The notes: generated from the letters alone by a model not told the origin. Shown: positions 53,770 to 62,627, numbered from the stretch's first letter. The stretch: 64,000 bases of DNA from Alphaproteobacteria bacterium (GCA_024742485.1 JANSYK010000001.1:1612001-1676000), one strand, 5' to 3'. Made by a program: numbers and translations.

Positions 53770-54777
53770 TCAATTGCCCAATGCGTTGATCTTCTCCAAT
53801 ACACCATCCGGCCAGCTCTCCGCGAATTCGCTGCCCACATACTGCTCCTGAACATGTGTTCGGAAAGCATCAAGGTCAGGCGTATAGATCTCGACGCCCT
53901 GACTGCGAATGAAGTCGGCCAGATTGTTTTCCTTCTCCAGCTGCTTCAACCGGCCATATGCAGCGGCGGCATCGGCTGCGCGCTGGACGGTCAACTGCTG
54001 GTCTGGCGTCAAACTGTCCCATGTTTCCTTTGAGAAGGCGATGTAGTTTAGGTCGACCAGGTGTGAAGTGAGGGCGATCTGCTCTGTCACCTCGTAAAAC
54101 TTGGCGTCCACCACGGTCGGCAGGGGATTGTCCTGTCCGTCAACCGCGCCGGTTGAAAGGGCCGTGTAGACTTCGGTGAAGGCCATCGGTGTTGGCGCTG
54201 CTCCGAGTGCCTTGCCTAGGAACTGCCACGCATCGGTTCCCGGCATGCGCAGATTGACACCAGCAAGATCGGCCGGGGTCTTGATGTCCTTTTCCGACCG
54301 GGGGAAGCGCAGATTGACGTGCCGACGGCCCAGATACATCACCGAGAGAAGCTTCACGCCGAGTTCATCTTCTACCTTCTTCTTGAACGGTTCCATCAGC
54401 GGGTCGTTGAAAACCCGAACCTGATGCGCCGCGTCCTGATGGACATAACCGGTGGCAAAGATCGAAAACTCGGGGAAGAACTGTGCCAGTTCCTGTGCCG
54501 ATGCAATCGACATGGTCAGGTTGCCACGACTGATCGCTTCGAGCTCGGTCCCCTGGGCAAAAAGGGTGCCGTTATAGCCGGGTTGATAGTCCGCAAATTC
54601 GGCAACCATCGGTGCAAAGACCTCGGACATGGCAACGGAACGCTGGTCCGTTTCCGAACCCGACGTCGCCAGCGTGAACTTCTGTTTGTCCTGCGCCATT
54701 GCGGGCAGGGCAACGCTGGCCACAAGCCCGATTGCTGCCAGCGACCCAAGCGCCGCGCGGCGTGTTAGTTTGATCAT
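53770..54777 (-). CDS. TRAP transporter substrate-binding protein (DctP family) of the quiC operon
   Basis: The 335-residue periplasmic protein has a signal peptide with twin arginine (LTRRAALGSLA, cleavage near AMAQ, residue 29). Ligand-site features are the Arg in VNLRMPGTDAWQFLG and the motif PMAFTEVYTALSTGAVDG then QDNPL, standard for DctP. GGGAGGA precedes the ATG. A palindrome 70 bases upstream (54847-54865) is a candidate operator, suggesting an internal promoter. Confidence 0.95.
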   Translation of the reverse strand: MIKLTRRAALGSLAAIGLVASVALPAMAQDKQKFTLATSGSETDQRSVAMSEVFAPMVAEFADYQPGYNGTLFAQGTELEAISRGNLTMSIASAQELAQFFPEFSIFATGYVHQDAAHQVRVFNDPLMEPFKKKVEDELGVKLLSVMYLGRRHVNLRFPRSEKDIKTPADLAGVNLRMPGTDAWQFLGKALGAAPTPMAFTEVYTALSTGAVDGQDNPLPTVVDAKFYEVTEQIALTSHLVDLNYIAFSKETWDSLTPDQQLTVQRAADAAAAYGRLKQLEKENNLADFIRSQGVEIYTPDLDAFRTHVQEQYVGSEFAESWPDGVLEKINALGN

Positions 54778-54846
54778 CTCATTTCCTCCCTTGGCTTAAC
54801 CATTGCGTCGTTTTAGCTGTATTTTTACGTAATGCAATATATTTTC

Positions 54847-54865
54847 AAAAATATCTGATATTTTT
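54847..54865. promoter_or_regulatory. Candidate GntR operator upstream of the TRAP genes
   Basis: AAAAATATCTGATATTTTT is a perfect 9-bp palindrome with one central base. Its core ATCTGAT resembles the elements found near the gntR-type gene at 55995-56109. It lies between the first oxidoreductase gene and the binding-protein gene. Confidence 0.55.
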
Positions 54866-54874
54866 GTTTTACGC

Positions 54875-55945
54875 TTATACCTCAACTCCACCGTCGGATT
54901 CAACGGTGTCGAGTTCAACCGGTAATCCGGTAGAAGCGGCAGTCTGGATGGCCTCGATTACCTGCAGGCTCCGCATGCCTTCCCGGCCGGAAACAACCGG
55001 CTGCGCATTACCCATTATGACATCGGCGAAATGCCTTGCCTGAATGACCAGCGGGTCGGACGGGTCCGCCACCAGCGTTTCGGCATGGATCGGCGACCAC
55101 CAATCCGGTTCACCTTTGTGCTGCCATATCCTGAGATCCGGAATAGACAACGAGCCCCTGGAGCCGCCGATCTGGTAACAACTCTGTTCGGTTCCATGAT
55201 AGGTCGGGTTTTCGTTCGCGGTGAGCTCCCAGCTCCAAGGCGCGGCGATCGCGTCCGAGACGGAAACATTGGCAAGCGCCCCGGACCGGAAGTTCAAGAT
55301 GGCGGCTGCGACATCCTCGTTTTCGTGCCCGCGGGCCGAGCGTCGAGCCAGGGCCTGCACCCGTGTGACCTCACCGCAGAAATGACGCAGCAGATCGACA
55401 TCATGCACGAGGTTGACGGAGATAGGACCCGCGCCCTTTTTGGTTCGCCAGGGCGCCTCGTGGAAATACAGGTCCGGCTTGTAAAGCCAGCAGATGGCCG
55501 ATGCGGCGCGAACCTCGCCGATCCTGCCATCATCAATGGCTTGTTTGGCGGCACGGACCATTCCATTGTAGCGACGATGGTGCCCGACAAGAACAGGGAC
55601 ATCAATGGCTGCCGAAATGTCGACAACACGCTGCGCCTCTGCCGCCGTTGTTGAAATCGGCTTCTCGATCAACACTGGTACGTGAGCTGAAAGGCATTGC
55701 TCGGCCTGCTCCACATGCAGGGGGGTCGGGGTTGCCAGGACCACGCCATCAGTATGACTGCCATTCAGCAATTCCTCCAGGGAAATGAACTGCCGTGCAC
55801 CCATTTCTTCAATCTCCTCCACCTTGGAGGTGTCCGGCTCGACAACGGCCGCAAGGGCAAGCGAGGGATCGCTGGCTATGACACGCGCGTGACGCTTGCC
55901 GACCAGTCCAAATCCGATCACCGCAATGCGGACTTTCTTTGTCAT
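54875..55945 (-). CDS. Gfo/Idh/MocA family oxidoreductase, first of operon
   Basis: The 356-residue protein has the NAD-binding start IAVIGFGLVGKRHARVIASD, the motif PVLIEKPISTTAAEAQRVVD with the catalytic lysine, and PISVNLVHDVDLLRHFCGEV with the active-site His-Asp. Of the three paralogues here it is the most canonical. It leads the operon and is divergent from the GntR regulator, with 174 AT-rich bases between. It likely does the first oxidation of the imported compound. Confidence 0.92.
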   Translation of the reverse strand: MTKKVRIAVIGFGLVGKRHARVIASDPSLALAAVVEPDTSKVEEIEEMGARQFISLEELLNGSHTDGVVLATPTPLHVEQAEQCLSAHVPVLIEKPISTTAAEAQRVVDISAAIDVPVLVGHHRRYNGMVRAAKQAIDDGRIGEVRAASAICWLYKPDLYFHEAPWRTKKGAGPISVNLVHDVDLLRHFCGEVTRVQALARRSARGHENEDVAAAILNFRSGALANVSVSDAIAAPWSWELTANENPTYHGTEQSCYQIGGSRGSLSIPDLRIWQHKGEPDWWSPIHAETLVADPSDPLVIQARHFADVIMGNAQPVVSGREGMRSLQVIEAIQTAASTGLPVELDTVESDGGVEV

Positions 55946-55994
55946 TCAGTGTAATCCCGTCTCCGGCTCATTGGCATCCGGTCTGCTGCTCCCT

Positions 55995-56012
55995 ATAATC
56001 TGAGATATCTCA
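55995..56012. promoter_or_regulatory. Candidate GntR operator with palindrome
   Basis: ATAATCTGAGATATCTCA contains the perfect 12-base palindrome TGAGATATCTCA (56001-56012). Its first 11 bases, ATAATCTGAGA, recur exactly at 56099-56109. It lies 50 bases before the first oxidoreductase gene. Confidence 0.5.
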
Positions 56013-56016
56013 TAAC

Positions 56017-56045
56017 ATCAGATATTTTGATTGCAAACAGATATT
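56017..56045. promoter_or_regulatory. Repeated CAGATATT elements in the divergent region
   Basis: CAGATATT occurs at 56019-56026 and again at 56038-56045, spaced 19 bases apart. The first copy is part of ATCAGATATT, the reverse complement of the ATATCTGAT in the 54847-54865 palindrome. Confidence 0.45.
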
Positions 56046-56098
56046 AATTTCTATTGGCACATCAACTCATATTCGATAGATAATGTGATGAAACTCCG

Positions 56099-56109
56099 AT
56101 AATCTGAGA
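56099..56109. promoter_or_regulatory. Candidate autoregulatory GntR half-site
   Basis: ATAATCTGAGA repeats the element at 55995-56005 and ends 10 bases before the regulator's start codon, overlapping its ribosome-binding region. This position would suit autorepression. Confidence 0.4.
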
Positions 56110-56119
56110 AGAAATTGCC

Positions 56120-56773
56120 ATGAGCAAGAAACCGAATACGATCGGATCAGCCACCTATCAGCGTATCAAGCGCGACATCATATTTGGTGAGTTGGCACCT
56201 GGCGCGAAGCTCAAGCTGGAAGCGCTTCGTGAGAGCTATGACGCAAGCATGTCTACCCTTCGCGAGACACTGAGCCGGCTCTCAAGTGAGGGATTTGTCT
56301 CTGCAGAGGAGCAGCGGGGCTTTTTCGTGACCCCGGTTTCCCGTAGCGACCTGATCGAGATCGCAAAATTGCGCGTTTTGCTAGAGTGCCATGCTCTGAA
56401 ACTGTCCATTGAAAACGGCGATACGGATTGGGAGGGAAACCTCGTTGCTGCCCATCACAAGCTGCATTTGATGGAACAGAAGATGGCGGCGGGAGAAGAT
56501 GATCAGAAAGAGGCATGGAAGCGGTACGACTGGGAGTTTCATTTAGCAATGATTGCCGCCTGCGGGTCAGCCAATCTTCTGTCTCTTCATTCCATACTCT
56601 ACGACAAATATCTGCGTTACCAGATGCTGGTCCTTACCTATCGGGGTGACGAGGCAGTCGGGGAGCATCGGCGGATGTTCGATGCCGCCCTCGCCCGTGA
56701 CACCGACCTCGCCGTCAGTTGGCTACGCACCCATATAGAAAAGGGTCTGGAACACACATTGGCGGCGTTCTGA
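56120..56773 (+). CDS. GntR family regulator (FadR/FCD type)
   Basis: The 217-residue protein has an N-terminal winged helix (about residues 8-72: TYQRIKRDIIFGELAPGAKL, YDASMSTLRETLSRLSSEG) and an all-helical FCD ligand-binding domain (about 80-210) with the metal-binding pattern of Asp and His (WEFHLAMIAACGS, EHRRMFDAAL). FCD regulators respond to small organic acids. It is divergent from the quiC operon and probably controls it and itself. Confidence 0.92.
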   Translation: MSKKPNTIGSATYQRIKRDIIFGELAPGAKLKLEALRESYDASMSTLRETLSRLSSEGFVSAEEQRGFFVTPVSRSDLIEIAKLRVLLECHALKLSIENGDTDWEGNLVAAHHKLHLMEQKMAAGEDDQKEAWKRYDWEFHLAMIAACGSANLLSLHSILYDKYLRYQMLVLTYRGDEAVGEHRRMFDAALARDTDLAVSWLRTHIEKGLEHTLAAF

Positions 56774-56864
56774 CGACATCGCCACCGGCTGCCAACCCGC
56801 ATTCGCCTCAGTCTATGTGCTAGTTTCTCGCCATACACACCACGGATGCCGAGGGAGATTGCTC

Positions 56865-57629
56865 ATGAGCGGTTCGGGTTATGAGGACACGGAACATCGA
56901 TACGATGAAATTGCCCAGCAGTGGGTCGACGCCAAGACCATTCCCTATATCGAACTGATCCTGACCCACTCCCTTTTTGAGATGATCGGCGATGTCCAGG
57001 GCAAAAGCGTCCTCGATCTCGCCTGCGGCGAGGGAGCGGATTCGCGTCTTTTGAAGCAGCGCGGCGCGGCCGATGTTCTGGGCGTTGACATTTCCCATGA
57101 AATGATCCGGTTGGCCGAACAGGCCGAGCAGCGTGAACCGCTCGGATGCCGATATCTGGTGGGAAACGTCGCAGAACTGGACGTTGGTGAGACATTTGAC
57201 CTGGTGGTCGGTGCTTTCCTCTTGAACCATGCCTCCGACAGGCAGCATCTTCTGGCCCTGTTTTCCGCGATCGCCCGCTCTCTTCGACCGGGTGGGCGTT
57301 TTGTCGGGCTCAACCTCAACATGGCGATTGAGACAGACCATTATGACGATCTGCGAAAATACGGCCGCTGGCAGGTCACGACACCGGACCGCAAGGAGGG
57401 CGACAAGATCTCCGTCTATCATCGCAATCCGGATGGAACGCAGATGCTGATCGAGAACTATTTTCTCAGCCCCGCGACCTATGAAGCGGCCGCCGCCGAG
57501 GCGGGTCTTCGCGACTTCCAGTGGCGGTCACTAACGGTTTCGCAAAAGGGACTGGACGCCTATCCCGCCGGATACTGGGATGATTTTTTTCGAACGCCGC
57601 AGGTGATCGGCATGGAGGCACAAAAATAG
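56865..57629 (+). CDS. Class I SAM-dependent methyltransferase
   Basis: The 254-residue protein has the SAM-binding motif VLDLACGEGADSRLLKQRGA (about residues 46-65), the acidic loop LGVDISHEMIRLAE, and FDLVVGAFLLNHASDR as motif II. The C-terminal part resembles toxoflavin-type or ubiquinone-like small-molecule methyltransferases. GAGGGAG before the ATG at 56865 fixes the start. It follows the GntR gene by 91 bases without clear functional link. Substrate unknown. Confidence 0.88.
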   Translation: MSGSGYEDTEHRYDEIAQQWVDAKTIPYIELILTHSLFEMIGDVQGKSVLDLACGEGADSRLLKQRGAADVLGVDISHEMIRLAEQAEQREPLGCRYLVGNVAELDVGETFDLVVGAFLLNHASDRQHLLALFSAIARSLRPGGRFVGLNLNMAIETDHYDDLRKYGRWQVTTPDRKEGDKISVYHRNPDGTQMLIENYFLSPATYEAAAAEAGLRDFQWRSLTVSQKGLDAYPAGYWDDFFRTPQVIGMEAQK

Positions 57630-57750
57630 GCAAGCGGAGAATTATCCCGCAAGGAATATGGGCTGAGACAAAGCGCCACGGCCTTCGAGGGTTTGCCGGC
57701 CGGAGTTGCGGGTTCGGGCTCGGTCAGGCAGGACCCGTACCCTGGCAGGT

Positions 57751-58200
57751 CTATTTCTGCCGCTCAAGACTATATCGCCCGACAAGGGCATGTTCCCCTG
57801 CTTCGCTGACCGAGCACTCCATGCGCTCCGGATCAGTCAGGGTGCATTCCTGCACCGTCGTGTCGCCGATATCGACAATCAGGATACGGCGCCCGTCCCA
57901 ACCGATGGAACCAAGAAGCGGATGCCCCTCGCCGCTCAGTGGTTCTTTTCCGTGACGGCCCGTCTGCCCATCATCCGCCGCGACACTCATCTGCGTTGCC
58001 TTGAACACCGGCCCAGTCTGTTCGTGGATCACAATCAGGGCTCGTTTGTATTGATCGGGAAAACGATTGATCTCGCCGTTCCAATATATGATGTGTCCGG
58101 CGGTCTTGACCCATGTGCCAACCAGGTCGGGTGCATCCTGGGCGAATGCGGACCCGGACAAAGCGGCAAACAGAACTGCGGTGATACGGATTATCATCAA
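57751..58200 (-). CDS. Secreted protein of unknown function
   Basis: The 149-residue protein has a signal peptide (VLFAALSGSAFAQDA, cleavage near residue 21). The mature part starts with PDLVGTWVKTAGHIIYWNG, a lipocalin-like or calycin-like opening strand, and has two cysteines (QECTLTD and MECSVSE). It probably sits in the periplasm. I do not recognise the family. It is convergent with the methyltransferase gene. Confidence 0.7.
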   Translation of the reverse strand: MMIIRITAVLFAALSGSAFAQDAPDLVGTWVKTAGHIIYWNGEINRFPDQYKRALIVIHEQTGPVFKATQMSVAADDGQTGRHGKEPLSGEGHPLLGSIGWDGRRILIVDIGDTTVQECTLTDPERMECSVSEAGEHALVGRYSLERQK

Positions 58201-58613
58201 TGAATTCTTTCAATAGGAACGGGCTGTTGCTGGATGCTGGAATGCGAGCCTACCAGATCAACCGGTAATTGCCGACGCACATTCCGTGTTCATGATCCCC
58301 CAGTGACCAATACCGCATTGGGTCGCTACCCGCACGGTGGGCGAACAGCGCCACGGCTCACGGACTCGGGTGACCTTAAACCGTCAATGGTTCATTTCTA
58401 ACCTGTTTCTGAACAGCAAATCCCGTGATCGTACGCACCAACCCTCCCAAGGTTGCTTGGGGATGCGGGGCGTTCGATGATCTCCAGTTCCTCCATCGCA
58501 AAACTCCGGCGATAGACTATACGCTCCGTGGCGAACCTCATGTTTCGACAGGAACCAGCTTGTGATCTCGTACCCGTTTGTTTTCCTGCGAACCACCCTA
58601 TATTGAACGTGCC
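58201..58613. other. Gene-free stretch before the DUF930 gene
   Basis: These 413 bases separate two divergent genes. Short frames exist on both strands but none has a credible start, composition or family resemblance. No hairpin or tRNA was seen. Promoters for both flanking genes should be here. Confidence 0.6.
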
Positions 58614-59546
58614 ATGCTGCAGACGCTCAAGAGATTCACGCAGAAAATCCCTTTGGGTGCCGTCGCCTCGGTCTTCGTGCATGTGGTCATTCTGGCCCTG
58701 CTGGTCTTCGGCCTGCCCGACCTGACATTTGAACCGGAAGAACCGGAGGTGATTCAGGTCGCCCTCGTACTTCCGGAAGAAGCATTACCACCGGAGCCAG
58801 TACCTGAGCCGGAGCCAGTACCTGAGCCTGAGCCTGAGCCTGAAGCTGAACAAGAACAGGAACAGGAACAGGAGCAATCCCAGGAGCAACTGCCCGAGGC
58901 GGCAACAGAGGAAACAGCGGAAGCGGAAGAAACAGCGCCGTCCGAACTGGCGGAGGCACAACCGCCGTCGATCATGCGTCCCGTCTATCAGTTCGGTGAA
59001 GAGGATACAGGATCCCGGGAGCCTGCCGATGGCGACGCCGACAGCGGCTCGGAAACGGCAGAGACGCCCACGACCGAGGAGCTCCCGGACGAATCCGAAC
59101 CACCGCAAGAGATTGTCGAGGCGCTCGAGGCGCAAGGCGGAGAAACCGTTGCAGTGCCAGAAACGGAAGAAGAATCACAAACGCCGACGGAAACCGCCGA
59201 GGCGGCACCGTCGACGCAGGACAATGATGACCCGGTCGCAACAACGGCGATCAACGACACGCCGCGCGGCATCCGCGCCGGGGAGCTTTGCGCAACCGAG
59301 CTGCGGCGACAGCTCCTGGTGTCCGTGCCACCCTATTTGCCAAACCTTCTGCCAACCTACCGGCTGGACGAGGGAACAATATTGCAGGTGCGCAAGGGTG
59401 CATTCCGGTCCAGCAATGGATGGTTCAATCTGCAGTTCCGGTGCGAGATCGACGAGGCCGCAACACGGATCGTTTCATTCGACTTCAATGTCGGCGCCCC
59501 GGTTCCGCGCGCCGAATGGGCCAGGCGCGGCCTGCCGGCGTCATAG
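58614..59546 (+). CDS. TonB-like envelope protein with DUF930 domain
   Basis: The 310-residue protein has one N-terminal helix (about residues 15-34), a long acidic, proline-rich region (about 50-215) and a C-terminal DUF930 domain (about 220-310: LCATELRRQLLVSVPPYLPN, GTILQVRKGAFRSSNGWFNL and RCEIDEAATRIVSFDFN). Residues 59-78 are a Pro-Glu repeat and 79-92 a Gln-Glu repeat. The layout is like TonB or TolA: inner-membrane anchor, periplasm-spanning linker, small C-terminal domain. The frame opens at 58578; the ATG at 58614 precedes the helix. Confidence 0.85.
   Translation: MLQTLKRFTQKIPLGAVASVFVHVVILALLVFGLPDLTFEPEEPEVIQVALVLPEEALPPEPVPEPEPVPEPEPEPEAEQEQEQEQEQSQEQLPEAATEETAEAEETAPSELAEAQPPSIMRPVYQFGEEDTGSREPADGDADSGSETAETPTTEELPDESEPPQEIVEALEAQGGETVAVPETEEESQTPTETAEAAPSTQDNDDPVATTAINDTPRGIRAGELCATELRRQLLVSVPPYLPNLLPTYRLDEGTILQVRKGAFRSSNGWFNLQFRCEIDEAATRIVSFDFNVGAPVPRAEWARRGLPAS
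58788..58886 (+). repeat. Coding micro-repeats in the DUF930 gene
   Basis: The DNA repeats GGAGCCAGTACCTGAGCC twice, then GAGCCT and GAACAG units several times. They encode the Pro-Glu and Gln-Glu tracts. Length variation between strains by slippage would keep the frame because units are multiples of three. Confidence 0.75.
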
Positions 59547-59691
59547 AGCGGCGAGCGCCTGGATCCCGTACCTGCCAACTCCGATATGGATTCACAAGTA
59601 CACTTCGCTGCATATCAGGCGCCGTGATTGCCTGCCTGTTCGGCGTGACAAAATTTGATCTGCACACTGGCCGGTCGGGCAGGCCGCAAAG

Positions 59692-60258
59692 TCAACTCTT
59701 CGGCATTGTTCCGGGCCGAAGATAGGTGAACATGTGCGGCACGTAGTCAGCTTTTCCGAGCTCAATACCCTGACCTCTCAGAACGGCGTAAGCGATGTTC
59801 ATGTGAAAGTAGAACTGAGCCAGTGCCCAATCCCGCGCGTATTGTTCACCGGTCAGGTCAAAAATCATGCCGGTGGGAAGCTCTAACGAGACCTGCCTTT
59901 CGGCTCCGGCATCGAGCGCATCCGTTCCAAGCGATCCGAGATAGGCCAGAGCCTCGCCGATACGGTTTTGAGCGTCCACGATCGAACCCGGTTCCTTGTC
60001 CGCATTCCGCCCCTCGGCCGCCAAAAGTGCAAGGGAATCCGGCACAGCTTCCCCCATGAGCCGAAAGGTGGCCTCCTGAGCCTGGTAACAGGCAAATCTG
60101 ACCTGGGTCGCAAGAGGAAACATATCGGGCGCAAGCCTGGCGGACAGCAATGCTTCAGCCTCTGCCTCAGGCAGTTGTTTCTGTGCCTTGTCGAGCCAAG
60201 CCGCGAGCCCCTTCAGCATTTGCATGTAGGTCGGGACGAGGAGGTTGGTGAGCGACAT
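59692..60258 (-). CDS. DUF1993 family protein
   Basis: The 188-residue helical protein matches DUF1993 (LVPTYMQMLKGLAAWLDKAQ at the start, FPLATQVRFACYQAQEATFR near residue 47, and FYFHMNIAYAVLRGQGIELGK near the end). The family is a DinB-like four-helix bundle without a firm function. Single gene, convergent with the DUF930 gene. Confidence 0.88.
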   Translation of the reverse strand: MSLTNLLVPTYMQMLKGLAAWLDKAQKQLPEAEAEALLSARLAPDMFPLATQVRFACYQAQEATFRLMGEAVPDSLALLAAEGRNADKEPGSIVDAQNRIGEALAYLGSLGTDALDAGAERQVSLELPTGMIFDLTGEQYARDWALAQFYFHMNIAYAVLRGQGIELGKADYVPHMFTYLRPGTMPKS

Positions 60259-60405
60259 GAGGAAGGCCTTTAATGGAGAATTGTTTCAGAAGAATCTGGT
60301 GCTTCGAAAAGGCGATAAAATGACTCACCGACTGGCTGCACTCATATCAGGTATCATTTCAGCGATGAAGACTGCGGAAGAATAACAATCTTGCGGCGGC
60401 TGCCC

Positions 60406-61854
60406 CTACACCGGTCGCACCCGCATCTTGATGTGTTTTGGCTCCATATAGGCGTCCAGCCCCTCCGGGCCCAGTTCCCGGCCCATGCCGCTCATTTTCC
60501 AGCCGCCGAACGGAGCCTGCAATTCGCTGGTGTCATTGACATTCACGCCCACTGCACCGAATTCCAGGCGATCCGCAAGGGCCCAACACCGCTCCAGATC
60601 AGCACCGTAGAGATAAGCCGCCAGCCCGTATTCCAGCCCATTGGCAAGATCCAGCATGTCGTTTTCCGTATCGAACGCAGCGATCGCGGCCAGCGGACCG
60701 TAGGTCTCTTCGCACATGGGCAGACTGTCGACAGGCGCATCGTCAATCACGGTCGGGCGATAGAATGTGCCTTTCGAATAGGTTTTTTCATCCGGCCGGT
60801 ATCCGCCTGATATCAGGCGCCCGCCCTTTGCCACCGCATCGCTTTTGTGCCGTTCCACCCGGTCGATCACCGACTGGTTCAGCACCGGCCCGTAGCCAAC
60901 ACCCGGATCGACGCCGTGGCCGATCACGGTTGCATTGGTCAGTTCGGCAAGACATTCGGCAAAGGTCTTGTGCACCCGCCGGTCAACGAGAATGCGGTTC
61001 ACCGTGATGCAGATCTGTCCCATATTGGAAAAGGACCGGCGGTGGGCCGCCTTTGCGGCCTCTTCGATATCGGCATCACCCATCACGATAAACGGCGCAT
61101 GGCCGCCGAGCTCCAGCGAGACCCGTTTCAGATTGCCTGCCGCATTTCGCATGATGTCCTGCCCTGCGGCAATCGATGCGGTTGCCGAGATGAGGCGAAT
61201 GCGCGGATGGGCGGCGAGCGCCGCGCCGGCCACTGGTCCGAGACCCGGTAGGTCCGCCAAAACCCCGGCTGGCAGGCCCGCCTCGTGCAGGCAATCGACC
61301 AGCATGGCGATCGCCAGCGGCGTTTCATGTGGCGACTTGACGATCATCGGACAGCCGGCGGCAAGTGCCGGTCCGATTTTCCAGCAATAGAGATCAACCG
61401 GATAGTTCCATGGCACGATGGCCGCCGTCACGCCAACCGGGTGATAGGAAACGATGTTCTTGATACCGCTGGCGCTCGCCGGACGAAGCGAACCACCAAT
61501 GCGGGTCGCCTCTCCCGCATAGTAACGCAGCACCTCGGCGCCGAAAAGGATTTCCTTGCGGTTGTCGGAAACCGGTTTGCCCTGCTCGCGCGTCAACAGC
61601 AGCGCCATCGCCTCGACCCGCTCATCGATCAATGCTGCAGCGCGGTTCAGCAGCACTGCGCGCTCGGTCGGATGCATGGCGGCAAAGTCGGGCGCAGCCG
61701 CCTCTGCGTATCCAACCGCCTCGTCGACGATCCGGGCATCGGCCAGCAGCGTCGAGCCGACGGGTTCTCCCGAAGCCGGATCCACGATTTCGAACCGATC
61801 GACGCCCTTCGGCATCTGCCAGGCACCATTGATGAAAAATCCCCGATCGGTCAT
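60406..61854 (-). CDS. NAD(P)-dependent aldehyde dehydrogenase
   Basis: The 482-residue protein has the full ALDH set: IVPWNYPVDLYCWKIGPALA (about residue 145), LISATASIAAGQDIM, the catalytic-Glu motif LELGGHAPFIV (about 248) and the Cys region FSNMGQICITVNRI (about 275-288). Its stop-side neighbour overlap is unusual: the frame could start at GTG 61863 within a GTGA overlap, but GGTGAG favours the ATG at 61854. It is the last gene of the nucleoside/sugar cluster. Substrate not evident. Confidence 0.9.
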   Translation of the reverse strand: MTDRGFFINGAWQMPKGVDRFEIVDPASGEPVGSTLLADARIVDEAVGYAEAAAPDFAAMHPTERAVLLNRAAALIDERVEAMALLLTREQGKPVSDNRKEILFGAEVLRYYAGEATRIGGSLRPASASGIKNIVSYHPVGVTAAIVPWNYPVDLYCWKIGPALAAGCPMIVKSPHETPLAIAMLVDCLHEAGLPAGVLADLPGLGPVAGAALAAHPRIRLISATASIAAGQDIMRNAAGNLKRVSLELGGHAPFIVMGDADIEEAAKAAHRRSFSNMGQICITVNRILVDRRVHKTFAECLAELTNATVIGHGVDPGVGYGPVLNQSVIDRVERHKSDAVAKGGRLISGGYRPDEKTYSKGTFYRPTVIDDAPVDSLPMCEETYGPLAAIAAFDTENDMLDLANGLEYGLAAYLYGADLERCWALADRLEFGAVGVNVNDTSELQAPFGGWKMSGMGRELGPEGLDAYMEPKHIKMRVRPV

Positions 61855-61859
61855 ATCAC

Positions 61860-62627
61860 TCACCGCATTTTCAGACGACGCCAGAGTTCGGCATAATTGC
61901 GGTCGTTCTGAACATCGGCCGCTGCCTTTTCCGTCGTATTGGGACTGACCATGATGTAGGGCTCACGACCGGCCTTGACGATCAATTCAGCGGTTGCCGC
62001 GTTGATCGCCTGACCCACCGCAATCGCGATCGAGGTAGACGTGGCGCCCACCCGGTGTTCGCTGTCGCCCACCGTGATGCCGGCATCTCCCTTCGGCACG
62101 CCCGTATCGACGACCACATCGGCCAGTTCGAAAAGCCGTTTACCGCAGGAATGGCGCGACGGTGTCGAGGACGAATGGGGAACCGATGTCACCCCGATCA
62201 GCTTCATGCCACGTTCCTTTGCACCAACGGCAATATCCAGCGTAACCGCGTTCAGCCCGGAATGGGAAAAGATCAGCATTGCGTCGCCCTGATCGAGCTG
62301 ATGGGACGCCAGAATGGCCGTCCCATAGCCTTCTCGCCCGTGAATGAAGCGGTATTGCCGCGCGCCGCCATCACCCAGAACCCGGTGAAACGAGATCATC
62401 GAACTTTCGACGATGGGGCGAAAACCTGTCACCGTTCCCGTTCGCGGGAACATCTCCATGGCCGCAAAGGAGCCGTGGCCCGTGCCAAAGGTAAAGACCA
62501 GCTTGTCGTTGAGGATGCTCTCGGCGCAGATTTCTGCCGCTTGGGCAATGGCCGCGCCTTGAGTATCGGCGACCTTTTGAAGCCGCTCTGTCAGCGATCC
62601 GAAATATCGGCCGACAATGTCGCTCAT
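61860..62627 (-). CDS. SIS-domain sugar isomerase-like protein (UPF0309 type)
   Basis: The 255-residue protein is one SIS domain: LVFTFGTGHGSFAAMEMFPR near residues 43-62 binds phosphosugar in this family, followed by LIFSHSGLNAVTLDIAVGAK (about 117-136). The layout fits UPF0309 proteins, which lie in sugar-catabolic operons. It is coupled by ATGA overlap to the nucleoside phosphorylase and by about 5-base spacing to the aldehyde dehydrogenase. It may isomerise or bind the sugar phosphate released by the phosphorylase. Confidence 0.85.
   Translation of the reverse strand: MSDIVGRYFGSLTERLQKVADTQGAAIAQAAEICAESILNDKLVFTFGTGHGSFAAMEMFPRTGTVTGFRPIVESSMISFHRVLGDGGARQYRFIHGREGYGTAILASHQLDQGDAMLIFSHSGLNAVTLDIAVGAKERGMKLIGVTSVPHSSSTPSRHSCGKRLFELADVVVDTGVPKGDAGITVGDSEHRVGATSTSIAIAVGQAINAATAELIVKAGREPYIMVSPNTTEKAAADVQNDRNYAELWRRLKMR

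Noticed and set aside
58788-58886. Short repeats as a possible CRISPR or regulatory array
   Set aside because: Units are 6 to 18 bases, contiguous and in frame, and encode a Pro-Glu/Gln-Glu linker; there are no spacers.
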